From Robertkochia flava (GTDB taxonomy: Bacteria; Bacteroidota; Bacteroidia; Flavobacteriales; Flavobacteriaceae), in the NCBI RefSeq assembly GCF_020166515.1, contig NZ_JAINZT010000009.1:1-64000 (forward strand): a stretch of DNA of 64,000 bases, read 5' to 3'. Position numbers and translations under genes: made by a program. This document shows, one piece after another, positions 8,545 through 18,708 of this stretch (its first letter is position 1; each line of letters begins with the position of its first letter). The notes beneath the pieces were generated by a model. That model saw only the letters and a list, made by a program, of their open reading frames with translations, made no database searches and was not told the DNA's origin.

Positions 8545-9930
8545 TTAATATCCGTCGTTCTGAACCATATTAGAGTTGGCGTTCAACTCAGCAGTTGGTA
8601 CAGGGAATGCCAGTCTGAAATCTCCGTAAGGAATGGTCGCAGCAAAGTTTTGTTGCAGCGAGTATTTCTCAATATCCATTCCGGTTCTCATAAGATCATC
8701 AAAACGGAATCCTTCAAACATCAGCTCTTTTCTTCTCTCGTCAAGGATGATATCCTTAGTTACAGAAGCGTAAGCAGGAAGTCCACGGTTAGTAGCGATC
8801 TTATTGATCTCAGTAAGTGCATCTCCTCCAGTTTCAAACAGAGCTTCAGCATAGTTAAGGATCACCTCTTCATAACGGATAAGTACCACGTTATCGAATC
8901 CTTGAAGGTTAGGATACTTTCCAAGGTTTCTCAGAAGTGTTCCTTCATATCCAAGAATGTCCTTACGTACATCGGCATCGTCAAAGATGTCGATCACCTC
9001 ATCGATAACCTGAACGTCACCATAAGAACCGATTGGATCTCCATTAGCATCGATACCGGTTTTGTAGATAAATCCTAAAGAGTTACTTCCCAGGTTATCT
9101 GCAGGATTGAAAGCCAATTCGAAAATTGAGTTTGCATTACCGGTAGAGCTCCAGCTTGATACATAACTGTTAGCCGGAAGAATAGAATAAAGACCTGAGT
9201 TGATTACCGCTTCAGAAGCAGAAACTGCTCTGTTCCAGTCTTCAAAATACACAGCTACTCTTGACTCCAACGCCTTAGCAGAATATTTTGACATGAATTC
9301 TCTTGAATCATCAAAATAAGCGTCCTGCATTAATTGGAAAGCCATTTCAAGGTCGGCATAGATGTTCGCCTTGTTCTCTTCCACTGTATTTCGAGCTGGA
9401 AAGAGATCGTCTCCCTTAAACTCAGTAACATAAGGCACACCAAGGGTACCACCTGCATGTTGCTGACCGTATTGCTTTACAAGGTCAAAGTGAGCCAGCG
9501 CTCTCATAGCATAGGCTTGTCCCTGAAGATGTGCAGCATAATCGAGGTCTCCGGTAAGTACCGAAATGTCCTGCCCGATAATAATGTTGGCAGAAGCAAT
9601 TACACGATAGGCATCATCCCAGAAATACCCGGTGTTGGCATCATAGGTAAAAGATGCCTGGGTAGTAAAACGACCAGAATTACCATTCGAGAAACAGTTA
9701 TCTGTACGTACCTCGTTGGTAACGATATAGTCTCTTCCGTAATAACCACTACCGGTCATACGGCTATAAGCTCCTTTCAGTACCCCTTCAAGGTTACCTA
9801 CGGTAGCGATCCCTCCTTCAACTGGCTTGTTTTGCTCTGTTGAAGGCTCAAGATCTCCTGTTGTACACGCTCCGGAGATCGTTAGCAGACCTACCAAAGC
9901 GATTTTGTATATATTATTCATTTTCATCAT
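8545..9930 (-). CDS. SusD/RagB-family outer-membrane lipoprotein (pair 2)
   Basis: This 461-residue SusD-type lipoprotein has lipobox SGAC (Cys22). An N-terminal TPR-like region contains YAMRALAHFDLVKQYG, the conserved SusD 'QAYAxRA' helix. The C-terminal RagB part has DERRKELMFEGFR and ends AELNANSNMVQNDGY, as usual in this family. It begins 5 nt after the stop of the SusC2 frame. It is shorter than the pair 1 protein and close to the pair 3 protein in length. Its reading frame is intact even though its SusC partner is frameshifted. Substrate unknown; SusD2-like proteins of this form often serve glycan or peptide uptake. Confidence 0.92.
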   Translation of the reverse strand: MMKMNNIYKIALVGLLTISGACTTGDLEPSTEQNKPVEGGIATVGNLEGVLKGAYSRMTGSGYYGRDYIVTNEVRTDNCFSNGNSGRFTTQASFTYDANTGYFWDDAYRVIASANIIIGQDISVLTGDLDYAAHLQGQAYAMRALAHFDLVKQYGQQHAGGTLGVPYVTEFKGDDLFPARNTVEENKANIYADLEMAFQLMQDAYFDDSREFMSKYSAKALESRVAVYFEDWNRAVSASEAVINSGLYSILPANSYVSSWSSTGNANSIFELAFNPADNLGSNSLGFIYKTGIDANGDPIGSYGDVQVIDEVIDIFDDADVRKDILGYEGTLLRNLGKYPNLQGFDNVVLIRYEEVILNYAEALFETGGDALTEINKIATNRGLPAYASVTKDIILDERRKELMFEGFRFDDLMRTGMDIEKYSLQQNFAATIPYGDFRLAFPVPTAELNANSNMVQNDGY

Positions 9931-9935
9931 CGTGC

Positions 9936-12900
9936 TTAAAATTTAACGTTAATTCCGAAAATCCAAGACTTCACTGGCGGAGTAGTCAAAGCTGTGAAAC
10001 CATCCGCAGGAGTTTCAGGGTCATACTGAAGATTATCATCCTTAACCCAAGTTAATACATTTGTTCCTCTAACGAAAACACGTGCTCCGGTAATTCCAGT
10101 AGCCTCGAGGAATGATGGGTTAAAATTATACCCGAAAGTAAGGTTTTTAAGTCTCAGGAAGTCTCCGTCATAAAGGAACTTCGAATGTCTTTGCCATGGT
10201 CTGGCTGTATATTCGAACTTACCAAAACGAGTTCCAGTATCTCCAGGCTCCTGCCATCTGTCAAGAACCGCATCAATACCCTGATAGAACTGAGTTGAGA
10301 AACGGTCTGTCGCGTTGGTGTAACGGTGCCACTCTTCGTATACCTTGTGTCCACCTGCGTAGTATCCATTCGCATCAAGGAAGAATCCGGCGAAGTCTAC
10401 GTGGAAGTTCATTCCCGCAGTGATGGTTGGAAGCGCACTTCCTCCCTGGTACACCTGGTTAGCATCGTTGAAGTTTGAAGTTGTTGCACTACCTTCTCCG
10501 TCTACATACCAAAGCTCATCTCCTGTTGCAGGATCAACTCCGGCCCAGGTTGGCATATACCATGCACGTACAGGCTGTCCTGATTCGATTCTGGTGGTAG
10601 TAGTGGTAATAGTTCTTTCCACTCCGTTAGGATCCAGTGCCAGTTCCAGCACTTCGTTCTCGTTAGTGGCCATGTTCCCTCCAATAGAAAGGTTGAATTT
10701 CTCAGAATTTACGATCTGGAAGTTGGCTTCAACTTCGAAACCTTTGTTCTCCATTCTACCGATGTTCTGAGTCTGGCTTGTAAATCCTGTAGTCAAAGAT
10801 AATGGTACATCAAGTAACAGGTCCTGAGACTCTCTTCTATAGTATCCTACGTTGGCAGTAATTCTGTTTCTGAACAAACCAAGCTCTAAACCTACGTCAA
10901 AGCTTTTTGCAGTTTCCCAGGTAAGATCAGAGTTACCGAAAGTCTGAGGATAAGAAGCTCCTGAACCGGCATAGTCTGAATCGTATCCAAGAAGCGCCTG
11001 GTACTGGTTTAACCCGATGTTAGCGTTACCGGTAACCCCGTAAGAACCTCTAAGCTTCAGGTTTGTGATAGCATCATTACCATAAAGGAAATTCATTTTG
11101 TGCAGGTTCCATGCCCCACCAACAGACCAGAAATCACCCCATCTGTTCTCATCAGAGAATCTTGAGTTTCCTTCTCTTCTGTAGGTAGCATCCAATACGT
11201 ATCTTCCGTCAAAACCACTGTAGTGAGCAAGCGCAAGATAAGAACCTACTTTCCAGTCGTTAAAGAATGAACTCGCAGTTGTCGGAGTACCGGCAGAACT
11301 CAGGTTAGTAAGTCCGTCATCTCCAAAGGCAATAGCATCAGCCTCCAGGTAGTAGTACTTGTTCTCCTGGTATTCCTGAAGTAACTTAAAGTCGATCAGG
11401 TGATCATCGGTAAGGTTAAGACGGTAATCCAGAGCGTTCTGGAATACATAGTTCACACGGTTACTGTGTGCCTGCCAACCATATCCGTTATCACTAGCTC
11501 CGTCTCCACTGATACGGTTTCTGTAACGCTTATAGTTGTATACTTGCCAGTCGATGTTAACTCTTGAAGTAAATCGAAGTCCTTCTACAGGAATATCCCA
11601 CTCTAAAGCATTGTTAGAAAGGATTCTTGTAAACTTGGAATCATCGATATCTTCCTGAGCGATCCAAAGCGGGTTTGGAAGGGTCGTCTGAAGGTTGATG
11701 GTTCCATCATCGTTATAAGGCTGATCAAGACCAGGCATAAAGTATTTTACAGAACGTGGAGAAGAGAAATATGCACTCGTTTCCAAAAGTCCATCCTGGT
11801 AAGAATACGACCCTGAGTTGTTGGTTGTAAATTTCAGACGATCGCTGAACTTCTTACTGAAGTTTAACTGTCCTGTAATTCTTTCGAAATCAGAACCAAT
11901 TACAGTAGCTTCCTGTCCAAAATACCCCAACGAAGTAAAGAAGTTGTAATCTTCTGTTCCACCACTGGCAGAAAAGTTAACTTCCTGTACAGGAGCGTTC
12001 TTATTAGTTATCACCTCTTCCCAGTTAGCTTCCGGACGTCCGGCAGCATTCCAGTTCAGGTAGTCAGAACCAAAACTTCCAACATTCGCCTCATAGAAGG
12101 CCTGAGCCTGCTCACGTGAAAATCCGTTGGATGCACCAAAGGTGTTGAAAAGCGACTCATAAAACAACTCTTCTCTTTCTGCAGCGGTCAAAGGATCCGG
12201 CCCTGAGGTTGCATCATTTGCAAAACCATAAGATGATGAGAAGTTAAAGGTAGTCTTTCCGGATCTACCTGATTTAGTGGTAATAACGATAACCCCGTTA
12301 GAACCTCTCGCACCGTAAGCGGCAGTAGCAGATGCATCCTTAAGTACGGTAATACTTTCGATGTTAGCACTGTTAATACTCGCAAGCGGAGAAAGTGAAG
12401 ATCCTGAAGTGGTAGAGTTCACGTCACTGTTCACAACCGGCACCCCATCAATTACATATAATGGCTCGTTTCCGGCGGTGATCGAGGAGATACCACGAAT
12501 ACGGATATCTGTAGCAGAACCAGGAGTACCTGAGGTATTGTTAAATACAAGACCTGCAACCTGCCCCTGAAGCACCTGGTCTACAGATGCAACAGGCACC
12601 TGCTCGATAGCCTCTGCCTTCAATTGTACCGTAGAACCGGTAACTTCTTCCTTAGTTGCGGTGGCATAACCCAAACCACAACTTCTTCAAGTGCCTGGGC
12701 ATCTTCTGCCAGTTGCACATTGATCACATTCGAGCCACCCACGGTACGCTCTTCTGTTTTTTGACCTATAAAGGTATAAACAAGGGTCTCCCCTACACTG
12801 GCAACTATCGAATAGTTACCGTCAAAATCGGTTTGGGTACCGTTTGTGGTCCCCTTAACTAACACGTTAGCCCCCGGCAAAGGAAGTCCACTCTGGTCGG

Positions 12901-12994
12901 TAACCGTACCAGTGATGGTCTTCTCCTGAGCAAAAGAGAGCTGAAGTGCGAACGCCATGAAAAGCGTCAACATCCATGTAAACTTTGATCTCAT
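9936..12994 (-). pseudogene. SusC/RagA-family TonB-dependent receptor (pair 2), frameshifted
   Basis: This is a complete SusC-type receptor split into two frames. From ATG 12994 the first frame encodes a signal peptide (ending LSFAQ), the CarboxypepD_reg-like domain and AEDAQALEEVVV, then runs into WVMPP and stops at 12620. The adjacent frame resumes GYATATKEEVTGS from 12673 and continues for about 910 residues through plug (PLYVIDGVPV, LKDASATAAYGARG) and barrel to FGINVKF. One base is missing in GTTGTGGTTTGGGTT (about 12672-12676). Adding one restores EEVVVVGYATATK, the normal TonB-box junction. No homopolymer or slippery heptamer is present, so phase variation or programmed slippage looks unlikely. 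It is a real one-base deletion or a sequence error. The SusD2 partner follows 5 nt later. Confidence 0.85.
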
Positions 12995-12999
12995 AATTA

Positions 13000-13029
13000 A
13001 ATTAATTTGATTTAGCGAGTCGCGAATCT
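13000..13029 (-). promoter_or_regulatory. Conserved SusC leader element, copy 2
   Basis: CGCTAAATCAAATTAATT again ends 5 nt before the start codon (12994) and is preceded by GATTCGCGACT, close to copy 1. The remaining spacer up to the terminator near 13401 is AT-rich. It holds a diverged half-palindrome ATAGTAAAT at 13313-13321 and no gene. Confidence 0.7.
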
Positions 13030-13397
13030 CATAATTATATATTGAAAATGCAACTGGAGAGAAACAATTTTGAACACTGTTCATCAACACGAATTGTTGA
13101 TTGCGAATTCATCAAAAAAGCAATCCAATCTCAAAGCATACACCAAAATACTGGAAACCAATTCCTTAGAAATAGCTAAGTGAAAGAAGGACTTTGTCAA
13201 GAAGATTCAATGAGCCCTTTTTTCACGCTAAATTTATTTTAAACTTTAACATATTCGCCAGGCAGTAAATTATCCGCACACCTCCTTAAACCCCCTGAAA
13301 CACCTATATTTTATAGTAAATAATCGTAGTTGAGCCCCCCCCTCATGCCTCACCATTTCCCAACCAATACCTCCCTTGTTCTCCATCCCTGTAAAAC

Positions 13398-13425
13398 AAA
13401 AAAACCACCCAATTGGGTGGTTTTT
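13398..13425 (-). terminator. Intrinsic terminator of SusCD pair 3
   Basis: AAACCACCC / GGGTGGTTT with a short AATT centre, followed by a T run on the minus strand, 21 bp past the SusD3 stop at 13446. Confidence 0.88.
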
Positions 13426-13445
13426 AATCCTATACTTGCCTGATA

Positions 13446-14825
13446 TTAATATCCGGCATTCTGATCGGCAGCAGAAAGCGCCGTATTATTGTCGATCTCA
13501 TTTTGAGGAATCGGCCAGAGGTTATCCCGCTCGGCAACAAAAGCGCCTCCCTTCGCCTGTACAACCGCATCCAGCTGTCCAAAGCGTTTTAAGGTATGAT
13601 AGCGATCTCCCGTCTCCGCGAAGAATTCCACAAAACGTTCCTGAGGGATCAGCGTATCCACATTTCCGGCATCGAGGGTTACAGGTGCCAGTCCGGCTCT
13701 TTCTCTTACCTCATTAAGGTAATCGGAAGCTGTGGCATTTCCCTGTTTGGCATATACCTCAGCCAGCATCAGCAACACATCGGCATAACGAATCACGTGA
13801 ATATCGTCATCTCCATTACCGGCCTGGGTGTATTTTCCAACATTGATCTGTCCGGAAGAGTTCAGCCTGAATCCACTTACCCGGGCATCCCCTGCCTCAA
13901 AGGCGTTAATAAGCTCATTCCTCGGGCGGAGCTCATCACGACCACCAAATTGCTGATCGGAATAAAAGAACGCCAGGTTCCCCCCATCTACAGAGGAGAA
14001 TTCTATCCCGAAAATAGTTTCATTAGGCGACAAGGTAGACCCCTGAAGCGGATTTCCAAACAGGGTGGAATAATCAGACTCCAACGCATACCCGAACCCT
14101 AAAAGTGTTTCAAGATCTGCCTGGGCAGCAGTAAGATTATCCATTTGAAGGTGTACCTGGGCTCGTAGTGCATAGGATGCACCGGTACTCCATCGGTTCG
14201 CTCTTACATCCTGCTTTCCTTCAAGTAAGGCAATAGCCTGACCGAGGTCATTCAGGATCTGGGTATATACTTCCGATTCTGAAGCTCTTGGAAGGGAAGA
14301 GGCCGCATCGAGTTCGGTAACATCTGCCCTGGGCACAAGTTCCAAAGGCACAGGACCGAAAAAGCGTACCAGGTTAAAATACATCAGGGCACGAACTCCG
14401 TAGGCCTGACCTCTTAACACATCGATATCTTCCTGCGAACCACCTTCGATGTCTACGAGATTATCAACCAGGTTATTGGCCGCAAAAATGGTGTTATAGA
14501 CACCATTCCACATATTGTTCAGGGTCACATTCTCTGTGTTCGGGTCATTACCTGACATCTGGGCAAAGGTCGGAAAAGACCCGGTATGTCGCATTTCATC
14601 AGTCCACATCCCTGCGAAGTACACCATGGTACCGTCATAGATGTCATTATCCTGGAGATCGTTATACATCCCGATAAGGGCATCCTGGGCGCTGTTTAGA
14701 TCGGTGAGCTGATTCTCGATCCCTCCGATACTGTTTTCAGGTTCTGTCTCTATAAAGTCTTCTGCACAGGAAGTAACCCCCAGAAGAAAAAGAAACATGA
14801 AACCTATTGAATATATTTTTTTCAT
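13446..14825 (-). CDS. SusD/RagB-family outer-membrane lipoprotein (pair 3)
   Basis: This 459-residue SusD-type lipoprotein has lipobox GVTSC (Cys20) followed by AEDFIETEPENS. The N-terminal helices include GQAYGVRALMYFNLVRFFG, the conserved SusD helix. The C-terminal region has IPQERFVEFFAETGDRYHTL, LWPIPQNEID and the ending DQNAGY, which are family hallmarks. It begins 12 nt after the SusC3 stop, so the two genes are one operon, closed by the terminator at 13398-13425. It should sit on the SusC3 barrel as the substrate-capturing lid. The substrate cannot be inferred because no hydrolase or regulator is in the cluster. Confidence 0.92.
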   Translation of the reverse strand: MKKIYSIGFMFLFLLGVTSCAEDFIETEPENSIGGIENQLTDLNSAQDALIGMYNDLQDNDIYDGTMVYFAGMWTDEMRHTGSFPTFAQMSGNDPNTENVTLNNMWNGVYNTIFAANNLVDNLVDIEGGSQEDIDVLRGQAYGVRALMYFNLVRFFGPVPLELVPRADVTELDAASSLPRASESEVYTQILNDLGQAIALLEGKQDVRANRWSTGASYALRAQVHLQMDNLTAAQADLETLLGFGYALESDYSTLFGNPLQGSTLSPNETIFGIEFSSVDGGNLAFFYSDQQFGGRDELRPRNELINAFEAGDARVSGFRLNSSGQINVGKYTQAGNGDDDIHVIRYADVLLMLAEVYAKQGNATASDYLNEVRERAGLAPVTLDAGNVDTLIPQERFVEFFAETGDRYHTLKRFGQLDAVVQAKGGAFVAERDNLWPIPQNEIDNNTALSAADQNAGY

Positions 14826-14837
14826 AATTGTTTCGCT

Positions 14838-17800
14838 TTAGAATTTAATGTTTACACCAAATTTATACACTTTATTCAGACCCTGGGTAAAGAAGTCGGT
14901 ACCCCTGGATACGTTACTCGCACCAAAGGTGTTCACTTCAGGATCCAGGCCTGAGTAATCTGTAATGGTGATCAGGTTATCTCCACCTGCATATACCCGG
15001 ATAGAGGTTTGTGTATCCCAAAGTGTCGGGGTAAAGGTGTACCCTAAAACAACTTCTTTTAATCGTACATAATCTGCATCTTCTATGTACTGACTGGAAT
15101 CCTCTGAGTTATATGCCTGCAACCCTCCTGTACGAGGTCTTGGCTGGGTGGCGTCCGGGTTATCCGGTGTCCAGTAGTCATCAATACCGTAGGATAAGAA
15201 TCCGAATACGGTGTTACTACCAGGCCCTGCAAAACCTAAAGAGTTGTTATAGATCTGCCTGTCAAATTCAAACTGGAAATTCCCTGAAAGGTCAAAACCT
15301 GCGAAGCGAAAACTGTTCCTGAAGTTACCGATCAACCCGGGATTCGGATTTCCGATAAACTGACGGTCATCCGGGGTAATGTTTCCATCTCCGTTAGTGT
15401 CTATATAACGAACATCCCCAACAGAAACCCCCCTGGCCTGAAGTGGCGCAGGAATCTCGTCTCCTTCCAGGTATATCCCGTCATAAACCAACCCGAAGAA
15501 CGACCCTAAGGGCTGTCCTACTGCAGTTCTCGAAGCAAATCCGGTATCCAGCGGAAGAAATTCTCCGTTCGCATCCCGAACCAGCCTGGTCACCTCGTTC
15601 TCATTAAAAGAAAGGTTCAACTGAGACGTCCAGCTAAACGCATCACTACTTAAAATTCGCGCAGTGATACCGATCTCATGACCGATATTTTCAATAGCAC
15701 CTACATTATCGGTTACTGTCAGGAATCCGGATGAATTCCTCAAAGATCGCGCAAGGAGCAGGTCATCTGTTTCCTTGATATAGAAGTCATAAGAAAGATC
15801 CAGGAATTTGAACAACTGGATATCGGTACCGAAGTTCGTCTGGGTGGTCACCTCCCATTTCAGGTTCGGATTTTCCAGCTGGGTAATGGAAGTACCCGGA
15901 ATACCTGCTACGTTTACTGCGCCTATCAATCCTCTGGAAGCAAAGTTCCCAAGTCCGGTCTGGTTACCGGTCTGACCCCATGATGCACGTACCTTCAGGT
16001 TTGTGAATACAGGGTTTTCGAACCAACTATCATCAGAAATGATATAGGCTGCAGAAGCTGCAGGGAAGTATCCGATCTGGTTTCCTTTACCAAATACTGA
16101 AGAGGCATCTGCCCTGATAGACCCTTCAAGGAAGAATTTATCTTTCCAGGAAAGTCCTACACGGGAAAGGTAAGAGAAGATCTTACGCTCGGTATTGAAA
16201 TTATCAGCCTGGATCACATCAGAACCGTTGGCGGTCTGATCAAATCCGGATGGGAAATTCTGCGTATTCAGGGTAGACTGGTTGGTATCTGTTCCCTGAA
16301 ATGAGAAACCGGCAAGAGCGTTAAGTTCCCAATCACCAAAATTAGTATTGTAATTAAAAGTGGTGTTGTTCACATAGTTGGTATACAGATTTATATACGC
16401 GAACGCATCTCCATTAGCGGCAGCACCTTGTGCTGTAGTAGCCGGGAAGAAACGGTCCTGTCTGAAATCCAGACGCTCTAAACTGAACTTGGTATTGAAA
16501 CTCAGGTTATCGGTGATATCAATATTCAACCCGGTATTTGCCAGGATACGAAGGGTGATCTCATCTGAATTTTCTTCCAGAACGTTTTGAAGCGGATTCG
16601 AGAACAGGAAATTATCTCTTGTCAGGTTTCCAAATTCATCTCTCAGCGGGTAGCCCTGCCACTCCAAAAGGGAAGTGGTAAGCCCCGAATAAATATTGTT
16701 ATCCCCGTTCACCCTGGAAACCCGCGATTCAGTAACAGTAAATCCTGCGTCAAGGCGAACAGATTCACTGGCCTGGAAATCGGCATTCAAACGGGCTGAT
16801 TTTCTTCCGAAATACTGGTTCTTAATAGCTCCTTCCTGTTGATAATCTGCAACCTGAAGGAAGAACCTGGCTTTATCTGTACCTCCCGATAAACTCACAT
16901 CGGTAGATTTAACGATGGCTGAGTTTCTGTAGATCGCATCCACATAGGTCTCCTCTACATCGTATTGGTAGAGCTCTTCCAGTGAACCGAGCCCGGTATT
17001 TTCCAGGTAGTTATACCCAAGAATAAATCCCTGGGAAAAGGCACCGAATCCTTCCGGTGCACCGATGGCAGCATCCCAGGCGATATCAGCGTATTGCAGC
17101 GCCTCCCCGAGAGGGGCCACATCCCAACGCTTGATCGCGTCCTGGCTACCTACATAAGAATTGATCTCTACGTTTAATTTTCCGGCCTTACCTCTTTTTG
17201 TGGTGATCAACACCACCCCGTTGGCAGCCTGAGAACCGTAGATCGCGGTAGCCGAAGCATCTTTTAATACCTCGATACTTTCCACATCGGCAAAGTTTAA
17301 AGTAGCAAGCGCGTCATTGGTTTGCCCTCCAAATCCACCTCCACCGAGGTCTCCGGTTAACAGCGGAACACCATCTACCACATATAGCGGTTCGTTAGAT
17401 CCGTTAATCGTACTGGCTCCCCTTACACGAACAGAGAATCCGGCACCGGGAGTACCCGAGTTCTGGCTTACCTGTAATCCGGTAACACTCCCCTGAAGGG
17501 CTCCCGAAACTGTTGGAGTTGCAATAGATTTTACATCGTCAACCTCTACAGAAGAAATCGACGTGGTTAATTGTTTCCGGGTCTTTTCCCCGAAACCAAC
17601 CACAACCACCTCTTCCAGAGCCTGGGCATCCTCAGCCAGCTGTACATTAATTACACTGGAAGCTCCTACTACCCTTTCCTCCGTCCTCATACCGATATAA
17701 GTAAATACCAGAGTGGCCCCTTCCGAGGCCGTGATAGCGTAGTTACCATCAAAATCGGTCTGGGTCCCATTCGTGGTTCCCTTAACCAACACATTAGCTC

Positions 17801-17921
17801 CCGGCAAAGGAAGACCACCCTGATCGGTAATTATACCGGTTATGGTCTTTTCCTGAGCAAGCGAAAGCTGAAGTGTGAACACTATAAAAAGTGTGCACAT
17901 CCAAGTCACTTTTGATCTCAT
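14838..17921 (-). CDS. SusC/RagA-family TonB-dependent receptor (pair 3)
   Basis: This 1027-residue outer-membrane receptor has a signal peptide ending LSLAQ, then a CarboxypepD_reg-like domain (EKTITGIITDQGGLPLPGAN). TonB-box-like EEVVVVGFGE follows, then a plug with PLYVVDGVPLL and LKDASATAIYGSQAANG, and the barrel ending FGVNIKF. The first ~105 residues match SusC2 very closely, with the same order and near-identical stretches such as LPLPGANVLVKGTTNGTQTD, while the plug and barrel differ. That fits duplication followed by divergence of the substrate-facing part. The start is fixed by the shared leader ending 5 nt upstream. It is the first gene of the three-pair array in the direction of transcription. 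Confidence 0.94.
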   Translation of the reverse strand: MRSKVTWMCTLFIVFTLQLSLAQEKTITGIITDQGGLPLPGANVLVKGTTNGTQTDFDGNYAITASEGATLVFTYIGMRTEERVVGASSVINVQLAEDAQALEEVVVVGFGEKTRKQLTTSISSVEVDDVKSIATPTVSGALQGSVTGLQVSQNSGTPGAGFSVRVRGASTINGSNEPLYVVDGVPLLTGDLGGGGFGGQTNDALATLNFADVESIEVLKDASATAIYGSQAANGVVLITTKRGKAGKLNVEINSYVGSQDAIKRWDVAPLGEALQYADIAWDAAIGAPEGFGAFSQGFILGYNYLENTGLGSLEELYQYDVEETYVDAIYRNSAIVKSTDVSLSGGTDKARFFLQVADYQQEGAIKNQYFGRKSARLNADFQASESVRLDAGFTVTESRVSRVNGDNNIYSGLTTSLLEWQGYPLRDEFGNLTRDNFLFSNPLQNVLEENSDEITLRILANTGLNIDITDNLSFNTKFSLERLDFRQDRFFPATTAQGAAANGDAFAYINLYTNYVNNTTFNYNTNFGDWELNALAGFSFQGTDTNQSTLNTQNFPSGFDQTANGSDVIQADNFNTERKIFSYLSRVGLSWKDKFFLEGSIRADASSVFGKGNQIGYFPAASAAYIISDDSWFENPVFTNLKVRASWGQTGNQTGLGNFASRGLIGAVNVAGIPGTSITQLENPNLKWEVTTQTNFGTDIQLFKFLDLSYDFYIKETDDLLLARSLRNSSGFLTVTDNVGAIENIGHEIGITARILSSDAFSWTSQLNLSFNENEVTRLVRDANGEFLPLDTGFASRTAVGQPLGSFFGLVYDGIYLEGDEIPAPLQARGVSVGDVRYIDTNGDGNITPDDRQFIGNPNPGLIGNFRNSFRFAGFDLSGNFQFEFDRQIYNNSLGFAGPGSNTVFGFLSYGIDDYWTPDNPDATQPRPRTGGLQAYNSEDSSQYIEDADYVRLKEVVLGYTFTPTLWDTQTSIRVYAGGDNLITITDYSGLDPEVNTFGASNVSRGTDFFTQGLNKVYKFGVNIKF

Positions 17922-17926
17922 ATTTA

Positions 17927-17944
17927 AATTAATTTGAATTAGCG
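17927..17944 (-). promoter_or_regulatory. Conserved SusC leader element, copy 3
   Basis: CGCTAATTCAAATTAATT on the minus strand, one mismatch from copies 1 and 2, again 5 nt before the start codon (17921). Further upstream, 18005-18016 holds TTTACTATGCAT, identical to half of the palindrome at 8210-8233. Confidence 0.65.
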
Positions 17945-18080
17945 ATTCCCAAATTTGATGAATTTTAACAATATTTCAAAATATATTTTCCTACAAACCT
18001 CCTGTTTACTATGCATTTACAAGAATTACCCCCCGTTTTTTACGAAATTATTACCTTGCACCCATAACCTGAAGCGCACC

Positions 18081-18677
18081 GTGAAACCACAATTCAGCAA
18101 GATATACCCGGAAGCCGGCACCGATGAAGCCGGCAGGGGCTGCCTGGCAGGACCTGTAACTGCTGCTGCGGTGATCCTGCCCAAACATTTTAAAAATAAA
18201 TACCTCACTGATTCCAAGATGCTTAGTAAAAAGAGAAGGGATGAGTTACGTATTATTATAGAACAGGAAGCCCTGAGCTTTGCAGTAATTCACACCTGTC
18301 CGGAAGAAATTGATGCCATCAATATCCTGAATGCCTCCATCCTGAGCATGCACAGGGCTATTAAAAACCTCCAAATAACCCCGGAATTCATTGCGGTAGA
18401 CGGTAACCGTTTCAAACCCCTGGAAACCATCCCCCACGAGTGCATTGTAAAAGGAGATGGAAAATATCTCAACATTGCTGCAGCCTCCATCCTCGCTAAA
18501 ACCTACAGGGATGAACTCATGGAGCAACTGGACGCAGAATACCCTGAATATCACTGGAGAAAAAATAAAGGCTACCCGACCAGGGCACACCGGGACGCCA
18601 TTGTAAAATATGGTCCAACGCCACATCACCGAAAATCTTTCCGGTTAATCCCGGAGCAATTGTCTCTTGATCTTTAA
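18081..18677 (+). CDS. rnhB: Ribonuclease HII
   Basis: This enzyme cleaves RNA in RNA-DNA hybrids and removes misincorporated ribonucleotides. I start it at a GTG (18081), giving 198 residues beginning [12 protein letters not shown]. The frame is open 126 bp further upstream, but that part has no RNase H homology and runs into the SusC3 promoter region. The catalytic motif DEAGRG lies near residue 14 ([14 protein letters not shown]). The second acidic residue is in AVDGNRF, and the C-terminal motif is [12 protein letters not shown]. Length fits the family. Its stop is 31 bp before the next gene, which has its own promoter element. Confidence 0.95.
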   Translation: MKPQFSKIYPEAGTDEAGRGCLAGPVTAAAVILPKHFKNKYLTDSKMLSKKRRDELRIIIEQEALSFAVIHTCPEEIDAINILNASILSMHRAIKNLQITPEFIAVDGNRFKPLETIPHECIVKGDGKYLNIAAASILAKTYRDELMEQLDAEYPEYHWRKNKGYPTRAHRDAIVKYGPTPHHRKSFRLIPEQLSLDL

Positions 18678-18690
18678 AAACCTATTTTTG
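18660..18690 (+). promoter_or_regulatory. Promoter of the 812-residue lipoprotein gene
   Basis: TTG at 18660-18662 and TATTTTTG at 18683-18690, 20 bp apart, fit the Bacteroidota consensus. The element overlaps the end of rnhB and lies 18 bp before the lipoprotein start at 18709. Confidence 0.5.
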
Positions 18691-18708
18691 TCGCAAACCT
18701 GAACACCT

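Noticed and set aside
12665-12682. Programmed ribosomal frameshift in SusC2
   Set aside because: No X-XXY-YYZ slippery heptamer and no evident downstream structure; a one-base deletion explains the data more simply.
17955-18080. 42-residue N-terminal extension of rnhB
   Set aside because: Not homologous to RNase HII and lies over the SusC3 upstream half-palindrome; the GTG at 18081 gives the normal protein.
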